The position numbers and the translations under genes were made by a program. From Planctomycetota bacterium (GTDB taxonomy: Bacteria > Planctomycetota > SZUA-567): a stretch of 56,708 nucleotides of DNA. Shown here in pieces: positions 1-8,887 of this stretch (position 1 is its first letter; every line of letters begins with the position of its first letter). Location: NCBI GenBank assembly GCA_031289115.1, contig JAITQC010000004.1, positions 1-56,708 on the forward strand, given 5' to 3'. The notes beneath the pieces are model-generated. The model had not been told where the DNA came from. It worked only from the letters and a program-made list of their open reading frames with translations, and did no database searches.

Positions 1-329
1 AGAAAGAACGCGAGGCTCAGGATATGCTCGTGCCTGCCCGGGAAACAGCGCTTTAAAACCTTGCCCAGGCCAATAGCGTCGGCGGTTTTTTTGAGGATAA
101 GATATGGCCCGATAACACGGCACGTCGCTGTGACTTCGGGCGCCTTAGCGGCGCGCTTCGCCGCACGTCCCTTCTGTTTTGAAGGGATGAGTTCGCCAGT
201 GTCTTCGTCTATACGTCCAAGGCATACCTGTTTATTACGGCTTTGCTTCTTTTCCGGATCCCAAAACCCTTCCACTGAATACAGATATTTCTTGCCATTT
301 GGCTTCGTATGGATTGTGGTATAAGGCAT
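1..329 (-). mobile_element. IS1634/IS4-like transposase, N-terminal part, truncated by window edge
   Basis: Reverse-strand open frame from ATG at 329 to the window edge: MPYTTIHTKPNGKKYLYSVEGFWDPEKKQSRNKQVCLGRIDEDTGELIPSKQKGRAAKRAAKAPEVTATCRVIGPYLILKKTADAIGLGKVLKRCFPGRHEHILSLAFF. The CLGRID-x-TGE-x-IPS pattern is typical of IS1634-type transposase N-termini. RBS-like GAGGGAGA upstream. Not in the ORF track because it is open at the edge. Confidence 0.85.
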
Positions 330-349
330 GTTGCGTCTCCCTCTAGCAT

Positions 350-375
350 TGTTATACTGCTGCTAAAGTATAACA
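350..375. repeat. 9-bp inverted repeat TGTTATACT-N8-AGTATAACA in the transposase leader
   Basis: Read directly: tgttatact gctgctaa agtataaca. On the minus strand it overlaps a -10-like TATACT upstream of the transposase. Confidence 0.7.
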
Positions 376-1155
376 TGGGTTAAGGGAAAAAAGCAAGCGC
401 TTTCTACAAGAAGATGCTGGCAGAATCAGGCTTTTTTACGATTGCTTGTTACACTTGCCGGGATTTTAGGTAAATAACCGGGTCTAAGGGGCGAAAAAGC
501 GGATAAGCAGTAAAATATCTGACTTTAGAAATATTTCCCCAAAAAAACGGCACAATTTTATCTGCTTTAGTGGGTTTTCCGGGAAAAAGAGGGAAAATGC
601 GAGTAAAACCCGACTTGGTTGGTCGCTCCAGTGAAAAGCATCTGCCGCAAGCAGTCAGCCAGGGTTATTCCCTGGCATCCGCAGCCGAAGCTAGTCGATA
701 CTAATGACGCAGCCACTTTTCGGAAGTTGGTGGCGAACCATGCTTAAGCTAGGGTTTTTTGTATGGACAACCCGGGCCACCGTAAAAGGCAATACCGGAG
801 TGGCTGTATAAACTGTCGCCAAGGCACACTGGCGACCCGAGACGCCAAAGGGCGTAAAAAAAGATAACTTGGCTACAAGTCGACCCGGGAGGGTGGCTAG
901 CTAGTAAATTGTCCCAAACCCAGGGTGGTGTCACTTGGCCGTTATTCACCGCTAATCCAACAAAAGCGGCGGAAAAACCGGACTTTTACCCTTAACTTTT
1001 ACGCCCGGGAATACAGGGCGCCCTTTCCCTCGACCTTTTTCCCCGCTTCCTGTCTTACAAGCTTGCGAGAAACGGCGCGTTAAAATAAAATACTCATGGT
1101 GCGCTCCGCCGTGTGTCGGTACCAGAGAAACCGGGTTGGGTGATGGAGGTGGAAA

Positions 1156-2334
1156 ATGGTTAAACGAAAATCTTCTCTCCTTGATACTTTCCTGGCCCTT
1201 GTCCAGGTGGCTTCGCCATCGTTACGGGAGAGGGATGTGGCCAAGATCCTTGCCCGGCGCCTGCGGGAACTTGGTTATGAGCCACTGGAGGACGATGTCG
1301 GCCAGGTCATAGGTGGCAATTGCGGCAATCTTATAGTCAAGGTGCCGGCCACTGGCGCCGGCCCGAATCTTCTTCTCTCCGCCCATATCGACACGGTGGA
1401 GAAGCCAAACGATCCACCCGCCCTGCCGCATATCGAGGGCAAGGTGGTGCGCCGGACCGGGGGTGGCATCCTGGGGGCCGACGACAAGGCCGGGGTGGCG
1501 GTGTTGGTGGAGTTGCTCTCCCGTCTCAAAACTGACAAACGTAAACATGGGGAACTTCTCTTCGTCTTCTCGGTGGCGGAGGAGCTCGAATGCCTGGGGG
1601 CGGCTGAACTCGACAAAACCCTCTACCAGAAGCTTGAGGGCGGGGTTATCCTGGACTACGCCCTTCCCACGGAAATCGTCATCGCCGCTCCCACCAAAGT
1701 GTCTTTCAAAATCACAGTCCACGGGAGCACCGGCCATGCGGCGGTGCCGGAGCGGAAAATCAATGCCCTCCAGGTTCTGGCGCGGGTGGTGGCGGATCTC
1801 CCGATGGGGCGGCTAGACGCCTACACCACTGCCAACGCCGGGATAATGCGCTCGGGAAACGCCATAAACATTATTCCCGGCAAAGCTTACGCTGAGTATG
1901 AAATTCGTAGCCACCGCAAGGACATTCTGGATTTCCATGTCAAGCAGGTGGTGGGGATAATCGAGGGGGTGGTGCGTAAGAGCCGTGTTTTCGGTTTGGC
2001 TGGGGCGGGCGGCGGCCTGGCTGGGGCGGGTGACAAGGACGAGATCATCCGCGCCAGCGTGGATGTGGAAGTTGAGGTGGGTTACGAAGGCTTCCGCCTG
2101 GCCGAAGACGCTAAACTGGTGCGGACAGTGCAACGGGCGGCCCAGAAGGCGGGTCTAACCCCGGAACTAATCATCGCCCAGGGTGGCTCCGACGCCAATA
2201 TCTACAACCGTCGCGGATTGCCGTCACTGGTGGTCGGTTGTGGCATGCACGAGGCGCATGGGTCCCGGGAGTACGCCGACCTTGGGGAAATGCAGAAGGC
2301 GGTGGAGCTTCTCGACTGCCTGGTGCACCGCTAG
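1156..2334 (+). CDS. M20 family metallopeptidase (peptidase T / PepT-like)
   Basis: LLSAHIDTV, GILGADDKAGVAVLVELL, FVFSVAEELECLGA, QGGSDANIYNRRGLPSLVVGCGMHEAH metal-binding motifs of the M20 family. Confidence 0.9.
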   Translation: MVKRKSSLLDTFLALVQVASPSLRERDVAKILARRLRELGYEPLEDDVGQVIGGNCGNLIVKVPATGAGPNLLLSAHIDTVEKPNDPPALPHIEGKVVRRTGGGILGADDKAGVAVLVELLSRLKTDKRKHGELLFVFSVAEELECLGAAELDKTLYQKLEGGVILDYALPTEIVIAAPTKVSFKITVHGSTGHAAVPERKINALQVLARVVADLPMGRLDAYTTANAGIMRSGNAINIIPGKAYAEYEIRSHRKDILDFHVKQVVGIIEGVVRKSRVFGLAGAGGGLAGAGDKDEIIRASVDVEVEVGYEGFRLAEDAKLVRTVQRAAQKAGLTPELIIAQGGSDANIYNRRGLPSLVVGCGMHEAHGSREYADLGEMQKAVELLDCLVHR

Positions 2335-2447
2335 GCTCTTACGGACTGGTCGAGACGCCGCCCCAGTGGACGCCGGAAGATCTTCCCCGGGTTTTTTAGC
2401 CACCCCGGCTTTTTTCCGGGTGACCGGGACGGCGGGGAGGAAAGTAA

Positions 2448-3110
2448 ATGGCTGAGATCATTGGCATGGAGGTGGGGTCGCTGACGGTCTGCTGCTATCT
2501 AGTTTTTTCAGCCCCGGCCCAGCCGGATAACCCTGTCCCCTGTGTCATCATCGACCCTGGTGGCGATGCCGGGAAGATAAGCGAGTGCATGAAACAGAGG
2601 GGTCTGGAACCGGAGGCGATCCTTCTTACCCACTCCCACGCCGACCATATCGGCGGGGTGGAGGAAATTCTGGCCGCCTGGCCAGGTTGCAAAGTCATCT
2701 GTTCGGAAGAGACTTCCCGACGGGCTGGCGACCCCCGTCTTAACCTTAGCTCCTTCATCGGCGAACCCTTTCGGATATCTCCCGCCAGCCGTTTCCTGGG
2801 GGATGGCGAGGAGTTTACCCTGGCGGGACTACAATGGCGGGCTGAACCTCTGCCCGGACACGAGCCGGGGGAAATGGTTTATGTCCTCAACTCCGGTGAG
2901 GCCCTGTTTTGCGGTGACACGGTTTTCGCCGGTTCGGTGGGACGCAGTGATTTTCCCGGCGGGGACGGGGTTTTATTGGTGGAAGGCATTAAACGCCTCC
3001 TGCCCCTGTTTCTCCCCGCCACCCCGCTTTATCCTGGACACGGTCCGGCCAGTACAGCCGGCCGCGAGTTAAAAACCAATCCGTTTCTCCAGGGTTTTCC
3101 CGATTTCTAG
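2448..3110 (+). CDS. MBL-fold metallo-hydrolase (glyoxalase II-like)
   Basis: LLTHSHADHIGG, LPGHEPGEMVY, FCGDTVFAGSVGRSDFPGG, YPGHGPAST. Confidence 0.9.
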   Translation: MAEIIGMEVGSLTVCCYLVFSAPAQPDNPVPCVIIDPGGDAGKISECMKQRGLEPEAILLTHSHADHIGGVEEILAAWPGCKVICSEETSRRAGDPRLNLSSFIGEPFRISPASRFLGDGEEFTLAGLQWRAEPLPGHEPGEMVYVLNSGEALFCGDTVFAGSVGRSDFPGGDGVLLVEGIKRLLPLFLPATPLYPGHGPASTAGRELKTNPFLQGFPDF

Positions 3111-3197
3111 GAACGCGGCTCTTTCGGCCGGGTTTGCGGCGCCACGGGGGGCGTTGGCGATCCCGGCCGGTCGCTTTTTTCACAGGGACAGGTTGCT

Positions 3198-3851
3198 ATG
3201 CCGGTTACCAGGGGTCTTATCTGCGACCTGGACGGGACGCTTCTCAATAACGAATGGGTGCATGTGCTGGCGTGGGAGGAGGAGTTGCTTCTCCATGGGG
3301 TTAAGATCGCGGCTGGCTGGGACGCGCAGTATGTCGGCCATCCTGACCGCGACCTGGCTAAGCTTTTGGTCGAGGCTTATCCGGTTCTACCCGCAGCGGA
3401 GGACCTTCTGGCCAAGCGTAACCAGCGTTATCGGGAACTCCTAGTGGAGAAGCGCCAGGGAGTGATTTTTCCCGGGGTGGCGGAGGTTCTGGCGGAATTA
3501 CGGGAGCTTGGCGTTCTAACCGCTATCGGTTCCAACAGCCCCATGGAAAACTGCCTGGCTGCCCTGGAAGTGGCGGGCTTGGCGGACTACTTCCCGGTGA
3601 TTGTCGCCCACGGGATGGCGGCGGCGCCCAAACCCGCCCCTGACATATACTGCGAGGCGACCAGGCGTTTGGATCTTCCCCCGGCCGAGTGCGCCGTTGT
3701 CGAGGACACCGGGCTCGGGGTGGCGGCGGGCAAGGCCGCCGGTTGTCTAACCCTAGCTGTCCTTACCACCTCCACCCCGGAAAGATTGGCCGGAGCCGAC
3801 CGGGTGTTTCCCACCACCGCCGCCGCCCTGGAATGGGTGGCCCGGGGTTAA
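3198..3851 (+). CDS. HAD family hydrolase (beta-phosphoglucomutase-like)
   Basis: ICDLDGTLLNNEWVH, IGSNSPMENCLAALE, APKPAPDIYCEATRRLDLPPAECAVVEDTGLGVAAGKAAG. Confidence 0.9.
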   Translation: MPVTRGLICDLDGTLLNNEWVHVLAWEEELLLHGVKIAAGWDAQYVGHPDRDLAKLLVEAYPVLPAAEDLLAKRNQRYRELLVEKRQGVIFPGVAEVLAELRELGVLTAIGSNSPMENCLAALEVAGLADYFPVIVAHGMAAAPKPAPDIYCEATRRLDLPPAECAVVEDTGLGVAAGKAAGCLTLAVLTTSTPERLAGADRVFPTTAAALEWVARG

Positions 3852-3882
3852 AGCTGGGTTTCCTGTCACGTAAGGAAAAGCC

Positions 3883-4299
3883 ATGCGTAAAGCCTTCTGT
3901 TTCCTGGTTTGTGTCCTATGGGTAGGCGTAACGGCCCTACCGGCTGGCGAACGCCAGTCGCCCGTGGAACAGGTGGAAGGCGCTTATGCCAGCGCCCTCG
4001 CCAAGGCGACGGGGCCAAACCAGCGCCGGGTAGCGGCAGACTTACGTGACCGCCGGTTGGCCGCCATTTTGGACCAATCCTACGAAGCCCTTCTCGCCTG
4101 GCTTATCGACAACCCGCCCCAGATGAAACAACTGGAGCGGGAATACGTCGACTACCAGGCGGAGCGGGAGCGCCTGCTGGCGGCCGGTTCCGGGAATTCG
4201 CCAGAGGCCACGGGCCACCAGGTGGATTTGGCCAGTAAACTTATTCTCGAGCGTCTACGGGAATTTCAGGGGGTGGTCGACCTTTCGCCTTCCCAGTAG
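3883..4299 (+). CDS. hypothetical secreted protein
   Basis: N-terminal signal-like MRKAFCFLVCVLWVGVTALPAG, then a charged helical region; RBS-like purine tract upstream. Confidence 0.6.
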   Translation: MRKAFCFLVCVLWVGVTALPAGERQSPVEQVEGAYASALAKATGPNQRRVAADLRDRRLAAILDQSYEALLAWLIDNPPQMKQLEREYVDYQAERERLLAAGSGNSPEATGHQVDLASKLILERLREFQGVVDLSPSQ

Positions 4300-4301
4300 G
4301 G

Positions 4302-4331
4302 TTTTCCCGGGCCGGCGGACCGCCGGGAAAA
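4302..4331. terminator. stem-loop terminator (possibly bidirectional)
   Basis: TTTTCCCGG...CCGGGAAAA stem immediately after the stop at 4299. Confidence 0.55.
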
Positions 4332-4509
4332 AAAGTGTTTTTTTCTGGATTAAGACGGTTCTTTCCCTATAATTTTACCTTCACCATCTTTGGTGCCTTT
4401 TAATATCCCTACCGGTTGGGTTTTCTGACCCCTCCGGGTTTAATTATTGTTTCCCCGGGATGATCCGGGTTGTTTTGTCTTGCTGTCGGGTTTGTGAACG
4501 GGAGCGCCA

Positions 4510-4830
4510 ATGTCTACGCAAGCGGTTATCCGCACTGGTGGTAAACAGGTGCTGGTGTCGGAAGGTGATGTTATTGATATCGAGTTACTGGCGGGTCAGA
4601 AAGATGGGGACGAGGTAACCTTTCCCGAGGTGTTGATGCTGGTTGACGGCAATAATTCCCGGATTGGCGCGCCCTTACTGACTGATGTCACGGTCAAGGC
4701 CAAGATTCTCAAGGAAGTGAAGGGCGAGAAAACCAAGGCCATTTTTTTCCGCCACCGCAAGGACAGCATGACCACCAAGGGTCATCGCCAGCATTATCAC
4801 CGGGTGTCAATCACCCTCGTCGGAGCCTAA
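4510..4830 (+). CDS. rplU: 50S ribosomal protein L21
   Basis: AVIRTGGKQVLVSEGDVIDIELL...FRHRKDSMTTKGHRQHYHRVSI; followed by L27. Confidence 0.95.
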   Translation: MSTQAVIRTGGKQVLVSEGDVIDIELLAGQKDGDEVTFPEVLMLVDGNNSRIGAPLLTDVTVKAKILKEVKGEKTKAIFFRHRKDSMTTKGHRQHYHRVSITLVGA

Positions 4831-4929
4831 CCCTCGCCTATATGGGTTCGCCTGGGTAGGACGTTTTTGCCGAGTTAAACCGATGGGGGAATAATTTCCA
4901 CCCTTTACCACGTTTCCAGGAGTTTTGTC

Positions 4930-5190
4930 ATGGCACACAAAGTTGGGCAGGGTAGTAGCCGTAACGGCCGTGATTCCAAGCCGAAATTCAGGGGAGTAAA
5001 GCGTTTCGGCGGGGAGCAGGTTACCCCAGGAACCATTATTGTCAGGCAGAAGGGCAATCGTTTCCATCCTGGCCTTAATGTCGGTCAAGGCAGGGATTTC
5101 ACCCTTTTCGCTCTTTCCGGGGGAGTGGTAAAGTTTGAGATGACAAAGCGGAAAGTGCATGTGGAGGCTCAGGCCGCCCCAGTGGCTTAG
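4930..5190 (+). CDS. rpmA: 50S ribosomal protein L27
   Basis: [62 protein letters not shown]. Confidence 0.97.
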   Translation: MAHKVGQGSSRNGRDSKPKFRGVKRFGGEQVTPGTIIVRQKGNRFHPGLNVGQGRDFTLFALSGGVVKFEMTKRKVHVEAQAAPVA

Positions 5191-5366
5191 TCTTCTCCCC
5201 TCCCACTATTTTAGTCCGGGACCGGCGAACTTGCCAGTAAGCGAAATTATGGCATGGCCCTATATCCTCAAGTATCTGGTGACAGTTTCTTAACCTCCCG
5301 CCCGACGCTGGAGCATTTCTCCTGGGTGGGATTCGCCTCGTTTATTCCGCTGGCCAACAGTTTCCA

Positions 5367-5396
5367 GCCGACCTTCCCCGGAAGGTCGGCTTTTTC
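5367..5396 (+). terminator. intrinsic terminator downstream of rplU-rpmA
   Basis: GCCGACCTTCC-CC-GGAAGGTCGGC followed by TTTTTC. Confidence 0.8.
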
Positions 5397-5474
5397 TGGT
5401 CCCAGTCTCCCCTGTCGGGCGGAGGGGGGATTTGCCACCCCATTTTACCCGGTCGGGTTGGGGGAGACGGGAGC

Positions 5475-6794
5475 ATGACCGAGACCGGACGCCTGGCGGA
5501 GTTGATCCTCTTCATCGTGGTGCGGCATCCGTTGGCTCTCCTGGTCACCCTCTTCCTCCTGCTTGCCTCAGCTACCATGTCCAGTTGTGAAACCGCCCTT
5601 TTTTCCCTCACCCCTCCCGAAGTCAACCGCCTACGCTCTCTTCCCGGTCGCTTGAACCACCTGATCGACCTATTGTATTCACAACTCAATCAATTGATGT
5701 CAACCCTCCTTTTCTGCAACATGGCGGTGAATGTCCTTCTTTTCGCCATGTCGACCGTGATTGGCTTGTCCCTGGTCGAGGTCTATGGCACCAGCGCGGC
5801 TTTTCTCTATGGCCTGGTGAACCTGGGGATGGTTATTTTTTGTGGCGAGGTTTTCCCCAAGCAACTGGCTATCGCCGCCCATCTCACCGTAGCCCGCCTC
5901 ACGGTAGTCCCGGTGTGGCTGTGTCACCGCCTGGTCGGGCGGCCGTTAAGGGTGCTTAACACAGTGACCCGGGTTTGCGAACGGGTGATAAACTTGAGTC
6001 GCCACGACAGCGTCAGCCTGAAGGAGGAGGAGTTCAAGCTTCTCATTGAAGTCAGCAAATCCGATGGGGTGATCACCAATGACGAGTACGAGCTTATCTA
6101 CGGCATAGTCGACCTCCCCAATGTCAAAATAAAGGATCTGATGACGCCCCGGATTGACGCGGTGATGGTGAAACCTGACACCACCGGCGAGGATATTGTC
6201 AAATTGGCGCATTTCTGCGGTCACAACAAGCTGCCGATAATTAACGTGGAGCAGGATGAACTGATCGGCTGGGTCAACGCGCATGACTTTCTCTTGGACA
6301 GCAGCAAAGCTGATGCCAGCGCTGCCCATCGCCGCTTCCGCTATTTTTCCGAACATGATCGGGTGGACCAGATACTCCGGCGCCTCAAGTCATCCCGGGA
6401 CGAGCTTCTGGCGGTGGTGGATGAGCGGGGGTCGGTTGTCGGCGTATTCACCCTGCATGACATCATGGCGGAAGTCCTGGGTGACTTTGGCGAACACGGC
6501 ACCGCCTCGCCGGAGGACATAGTAGAAACGACAGACGGCTATGCTTTGGCCGGCGGGGTAAGCGTACGGGAATGGCGGGAGCTTTTCGGAGTCGCCAGCG
6601 CTATCCCCAACAGTACCACGGTAGGGGGCCTGGTAGTGTCCCTCTTGGGGAGGCCCGCCCGCCTGGGAGACAAGGTCAAACTGGAAAACATGGAGATGGC
6701 GGTCCTGTCGGTGTGGCGTAACCGGGTGACCCGGGTTATGGTACGCTTGTTGGCACCGGGCGCGGGGCGGACGGATAAAAATGCTACTGATTAA
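5475..6794 (+). CDS. CNNM/DUF21 transmembrane protein with CBS domains (CorC/HlyC family)
   Basis: SATMSSCETALFSLTPPEVNRLR, GEVFPKQLAI, LMTPRIDAVMVKPD, CBS-pair region, C-terminal transporter-associated domain. Confidence 0.88.
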   Translation: MTETGRLAELILFIVVRHPLALLVTLFLLLASATMSSCETALFSLTPPEVNRLRSLPGRLNHLIDLLYSQLNQLMSTLLFCNMAVNVLLFAMSTVIGLSLVEVYGTSAAFLYGLVNLGMVIFCGEVFPKQLAIAAHLTVARLTVVPVWLCHRLVGRPLRVLNTVTRVCERVINLSRHDSVSLKEEEFKLLIEVSKSDGVITNDEYELIYGIVDLPNVKIKDLMTPRIDAVMVKPDTTGEDIVKLAHFCGHNKLPIINVEQDELIGWVNAHDFLLDSSKADASAAHRRFRYFSEHDRVDQILRRLKSSRDELLAVVDERGSVVGVFTLHDIMAEVLGDFGEHGTASPEDIVETTDGYALAGGVSVREWRELFGVASAIPNSTTVGGLVVSLLGRPARLGDKVKLENMEMAVLSVWRNRVTRVMVRLLAPGAGRTDKNATD

Positions 6795-7758
6795 CAGCCT
6801 GGGTTTTTTCTTTTTCCTGGTTATCAATATTTTCACCTCGACGGCGGAGACCGGTCTCTACCGGGTGAGCCAGGTGCGCATGCGTATCCGTAGCGACCGG
6901 GGCGACCGCCGGGCCGCCCTGGTTCTCCGGGAAGTGAAAAACCTGGACAAGTTGATTACCACCATTCTGGTCGCCAGCAATATCTCCGCTTACGCTGGCA
7001 CCTATTTCTTTACCAGCCAATTTTTGCACTGGGGTTTTCCCCATGCTGAGATTCTCGCCACCATCATCCTCACCCCGCTCTTCTTTGTCCTGGCGGAATC
7101 CCTTCCTAAACAACTCGCCTATCATCACGCCGACAGCTGGACTCCCTGGCTGGCGCCGGTACTCCAGCTATTTTGGTACCTCTTTTCGCCGATAGTCAGG
7201 CTCCTAAACCTGGCATCCCTACTTCTTCGCCGCATTCTGGGGCTGGCGGGTGATGTGGAATTGGTCTCCAGCGGCCGAGCCCGCCTGATGGAACGCTTCG
7301 AAGCGGGGGTGGCGGACAATATCCTGACTTCCGAACAGAATATGATGGCGCGGCGGATAATGGAACTGGAAAGCATTTCCGCCGCCGACATCATGATTCC
7401 CTGTTCGCGGCTTCCTGTCATCGCGGAACGGACCAGCCGGGCCGGGATTATCCAGCACCTCGCCCTGCACCAAGAGGAACTGGTGATGCTTTCTGGCGGC
7501 AGCGGCAGGATCACCGGCTCGGTGGTCACCCTGGATAGTTTGATAAAAAACCCCGGTAAACCCGAGGATTCGGTGGAGGGCCTGGCGGTGGAACTTGGTC
7601 GCATCGGTTCCGGGGCCGCCCTTTCCCACGTTCTTTTGTGGCTACGTGACCACCACGCCCAGCAGGCGGCGGTAACTGAGCGTAACCGGGTGATTGGGAT
7701 AATAACCTCGAAAAGCATACTCTCCCGTATAGCCGAAGGCGGAACGGGCGAGTCTTGA
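6781..7758 (+). CDS. second CNNM/DUF21 protein, divergent CBS region
   Basis: FTSTAETGLYRVSQVRMRIRSDRG, LAESLPKQLAYHHADSW, IMIPCSRLPVIAERTSRAGII; start overlaps the 3' end of the preceding gene. Confidence 0.85.
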   Translation: MLLINSLGFFFFLVINIFTSTAETGLYRVSQVRMRIRSDRGDRRAALVLREVKNLDKLITTILVASNISAYAGTYFFTSQFLHWGFPHAEILATIILTPLFFVLAESLPKQLAYHHADSWTPWLAPVLQLFWYLFSPIVRLLNLASLLLRRILGLAGDVELVSSGRARLMERFEAGVADNILTSEQNMMARRIMELESISAADIMIPCSRLPVIAERTSRAGIIQHLALHQEELVMLSGGSGRITGSVVTLDSLIKNPGKPEDSVEGLAVELGRIGSGAALSHVLLWLRDHHAQQAAVTERNRVIGIITSKSILSRIAEGGTGES

Positions 7759-7837
7759 CTAACCCGGACAAACGGCCGGGTTGACTCTGCCGCCAGCCGG
7801 CAAGTGGTTGGCGGATAGTGACTGGAAAGGGGAAGAC

Positions 7838-8866
7838 ATGGCAATCGAACAACGGGATTTTGGCAAGCTCGCGGACGGGCGAGAGGTGAGTCTTTTCATC
7901 CTGCGGGGCGCGGACGGTCTCTGCGTCAGTGTCAGCGACTACGGTGGGATTGTCCAGTCGATAAGCGCTCCTGACCGGAAGGGCGAGCCAGGTGAAATTG
8001 CCCTGGGCTTCCCCAGCCTTCCGGAATACCTGGCCCGTCCCAATTACTATGGCGCCCTTATCGGTCGGGTCGCCAATCGTATCGGGGCCGGACGTTTCAG
8101 TTTGGAGGGGAAGGAATACCAGCTGGGGAAAAACAACAACGGGCAGCACCTGCACGGCGGGGAATTTGGCTTCAACCGGCGGCTGTGGACAGCGCGGCTG
8201 GAGGAGGGGAGGCTACGGCTTGATTACCTTTCAGTGGATGGCGAGGAAGGGTATCCGGGAAACCTGCGTAGCACAGTCTGGTATTCCCTGGACGGCTGGG
8301 ACCTGGCTATAAACTACCAGGCCGCTACCGACCAGACTACCCTGGTGAACCTCACCAACCACACCTTTTTTAACTTGAACGCCTGCCAGGGCGACATCCT
8401 GCGCCAAGAACTAAGGCTCCAGGCCGACCACTACACCCCGGTTGACAGTAACCTCATTCCCACTGGGGAAATTCTCCCGGTCCAGGACACCCCGATGGAT
8501 TTCACCCGCTCCAAGGCGATTGGCCAGGACTTCGCCAAGCTTCCCGGGGGTTATGACCACAACTTTGTCTTCTCCCGCGCTGTCAAGGGTGACAAGCGGA
8601 GTTGGCCAGTCGAGGTTTACGACCCAGACAGCGGCCGCACCCTGGCGATGACCACTAGCGAACCCTGCTGCCAGTTCTATAGCGGCAATTTCCTCGACGG
8701 CTCTGACCAGGGCCACGGCGGGAAGGTCTACAACTTGCGTTACGCTTTTTGCCTTGAGGCGCAGAAACACCCGGACGCTATTAACCACCCGGACTTCGCC
8801 TCGGTGGTTCTTAAGCCAGGTGAAGTCTATCACCAGGCCACCACCTACCGTTTCGGTGTGCGTTAA
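7838..8866 (+). CDS. galM: aldose 1-epimerase (galactose mutarotase)
   Basis: YYGALIGRVANRIGAGRFSLEGKEYQL, NNNGQHLHGGEFGFNRRLW, TNHTFFNLN, GYDHNFVF, CLEAQKHPDAINHPDF. Start placed at MAIEQRDFG (7838) rather than the upstream ATG at 7781. Confidence 0.93.
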   Translation: MAIEQRDFGKLADGREVSLFILRGADGLCVSVSDYGGIVQSISAPDRKGEPGEIALGFPSLPEYLARPNYYGALIGRVANRIGAGRFSLEGKEYQLGKNNNGQHLHGGEFGFNRRLWTARLEEGRLRLDYLSVDGEEGYPGNLRSTVWYSLDGWDLAINYQAATDQTTLVNLTNHTFFNLNACQGDILRQELRLQADHYTPVDSNLIPTGEILPVQDTPMDFTRSKAIGQDFAKLPGGYDHNFVFSRAVKGDKRSWPVEVYDPDSGRTLAMTTSEPCCQFYSGNFLDGSDQGHGGKVYNLRYAFCLEAQKHPDAINHPDFASVVLKPGEVYHQATTYRFGVR

Positions 8867-8887
8867 GCCCCCCCCAGGGGAGGTGCG

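Noticed and set aside
749-949. 66-aa minus-strand ORF in the left intergenic region
   Set aside because: No RBS support or recognisable family; the region looks non-coding.
600-960. Possible tmRNA, RNase P RNA, 6S RNA, T-box or cobalamin riboswitch
   Set aside because: None of the diagnostic conserved sequences could be found on either strand; kept only as an undetermined structured region.
7125-8155. Minus-strand ORFs of 239 and 209 aa over the CNNM and galM genes
   Set aside because: Antisense shadows of strongly supported + strand genes.
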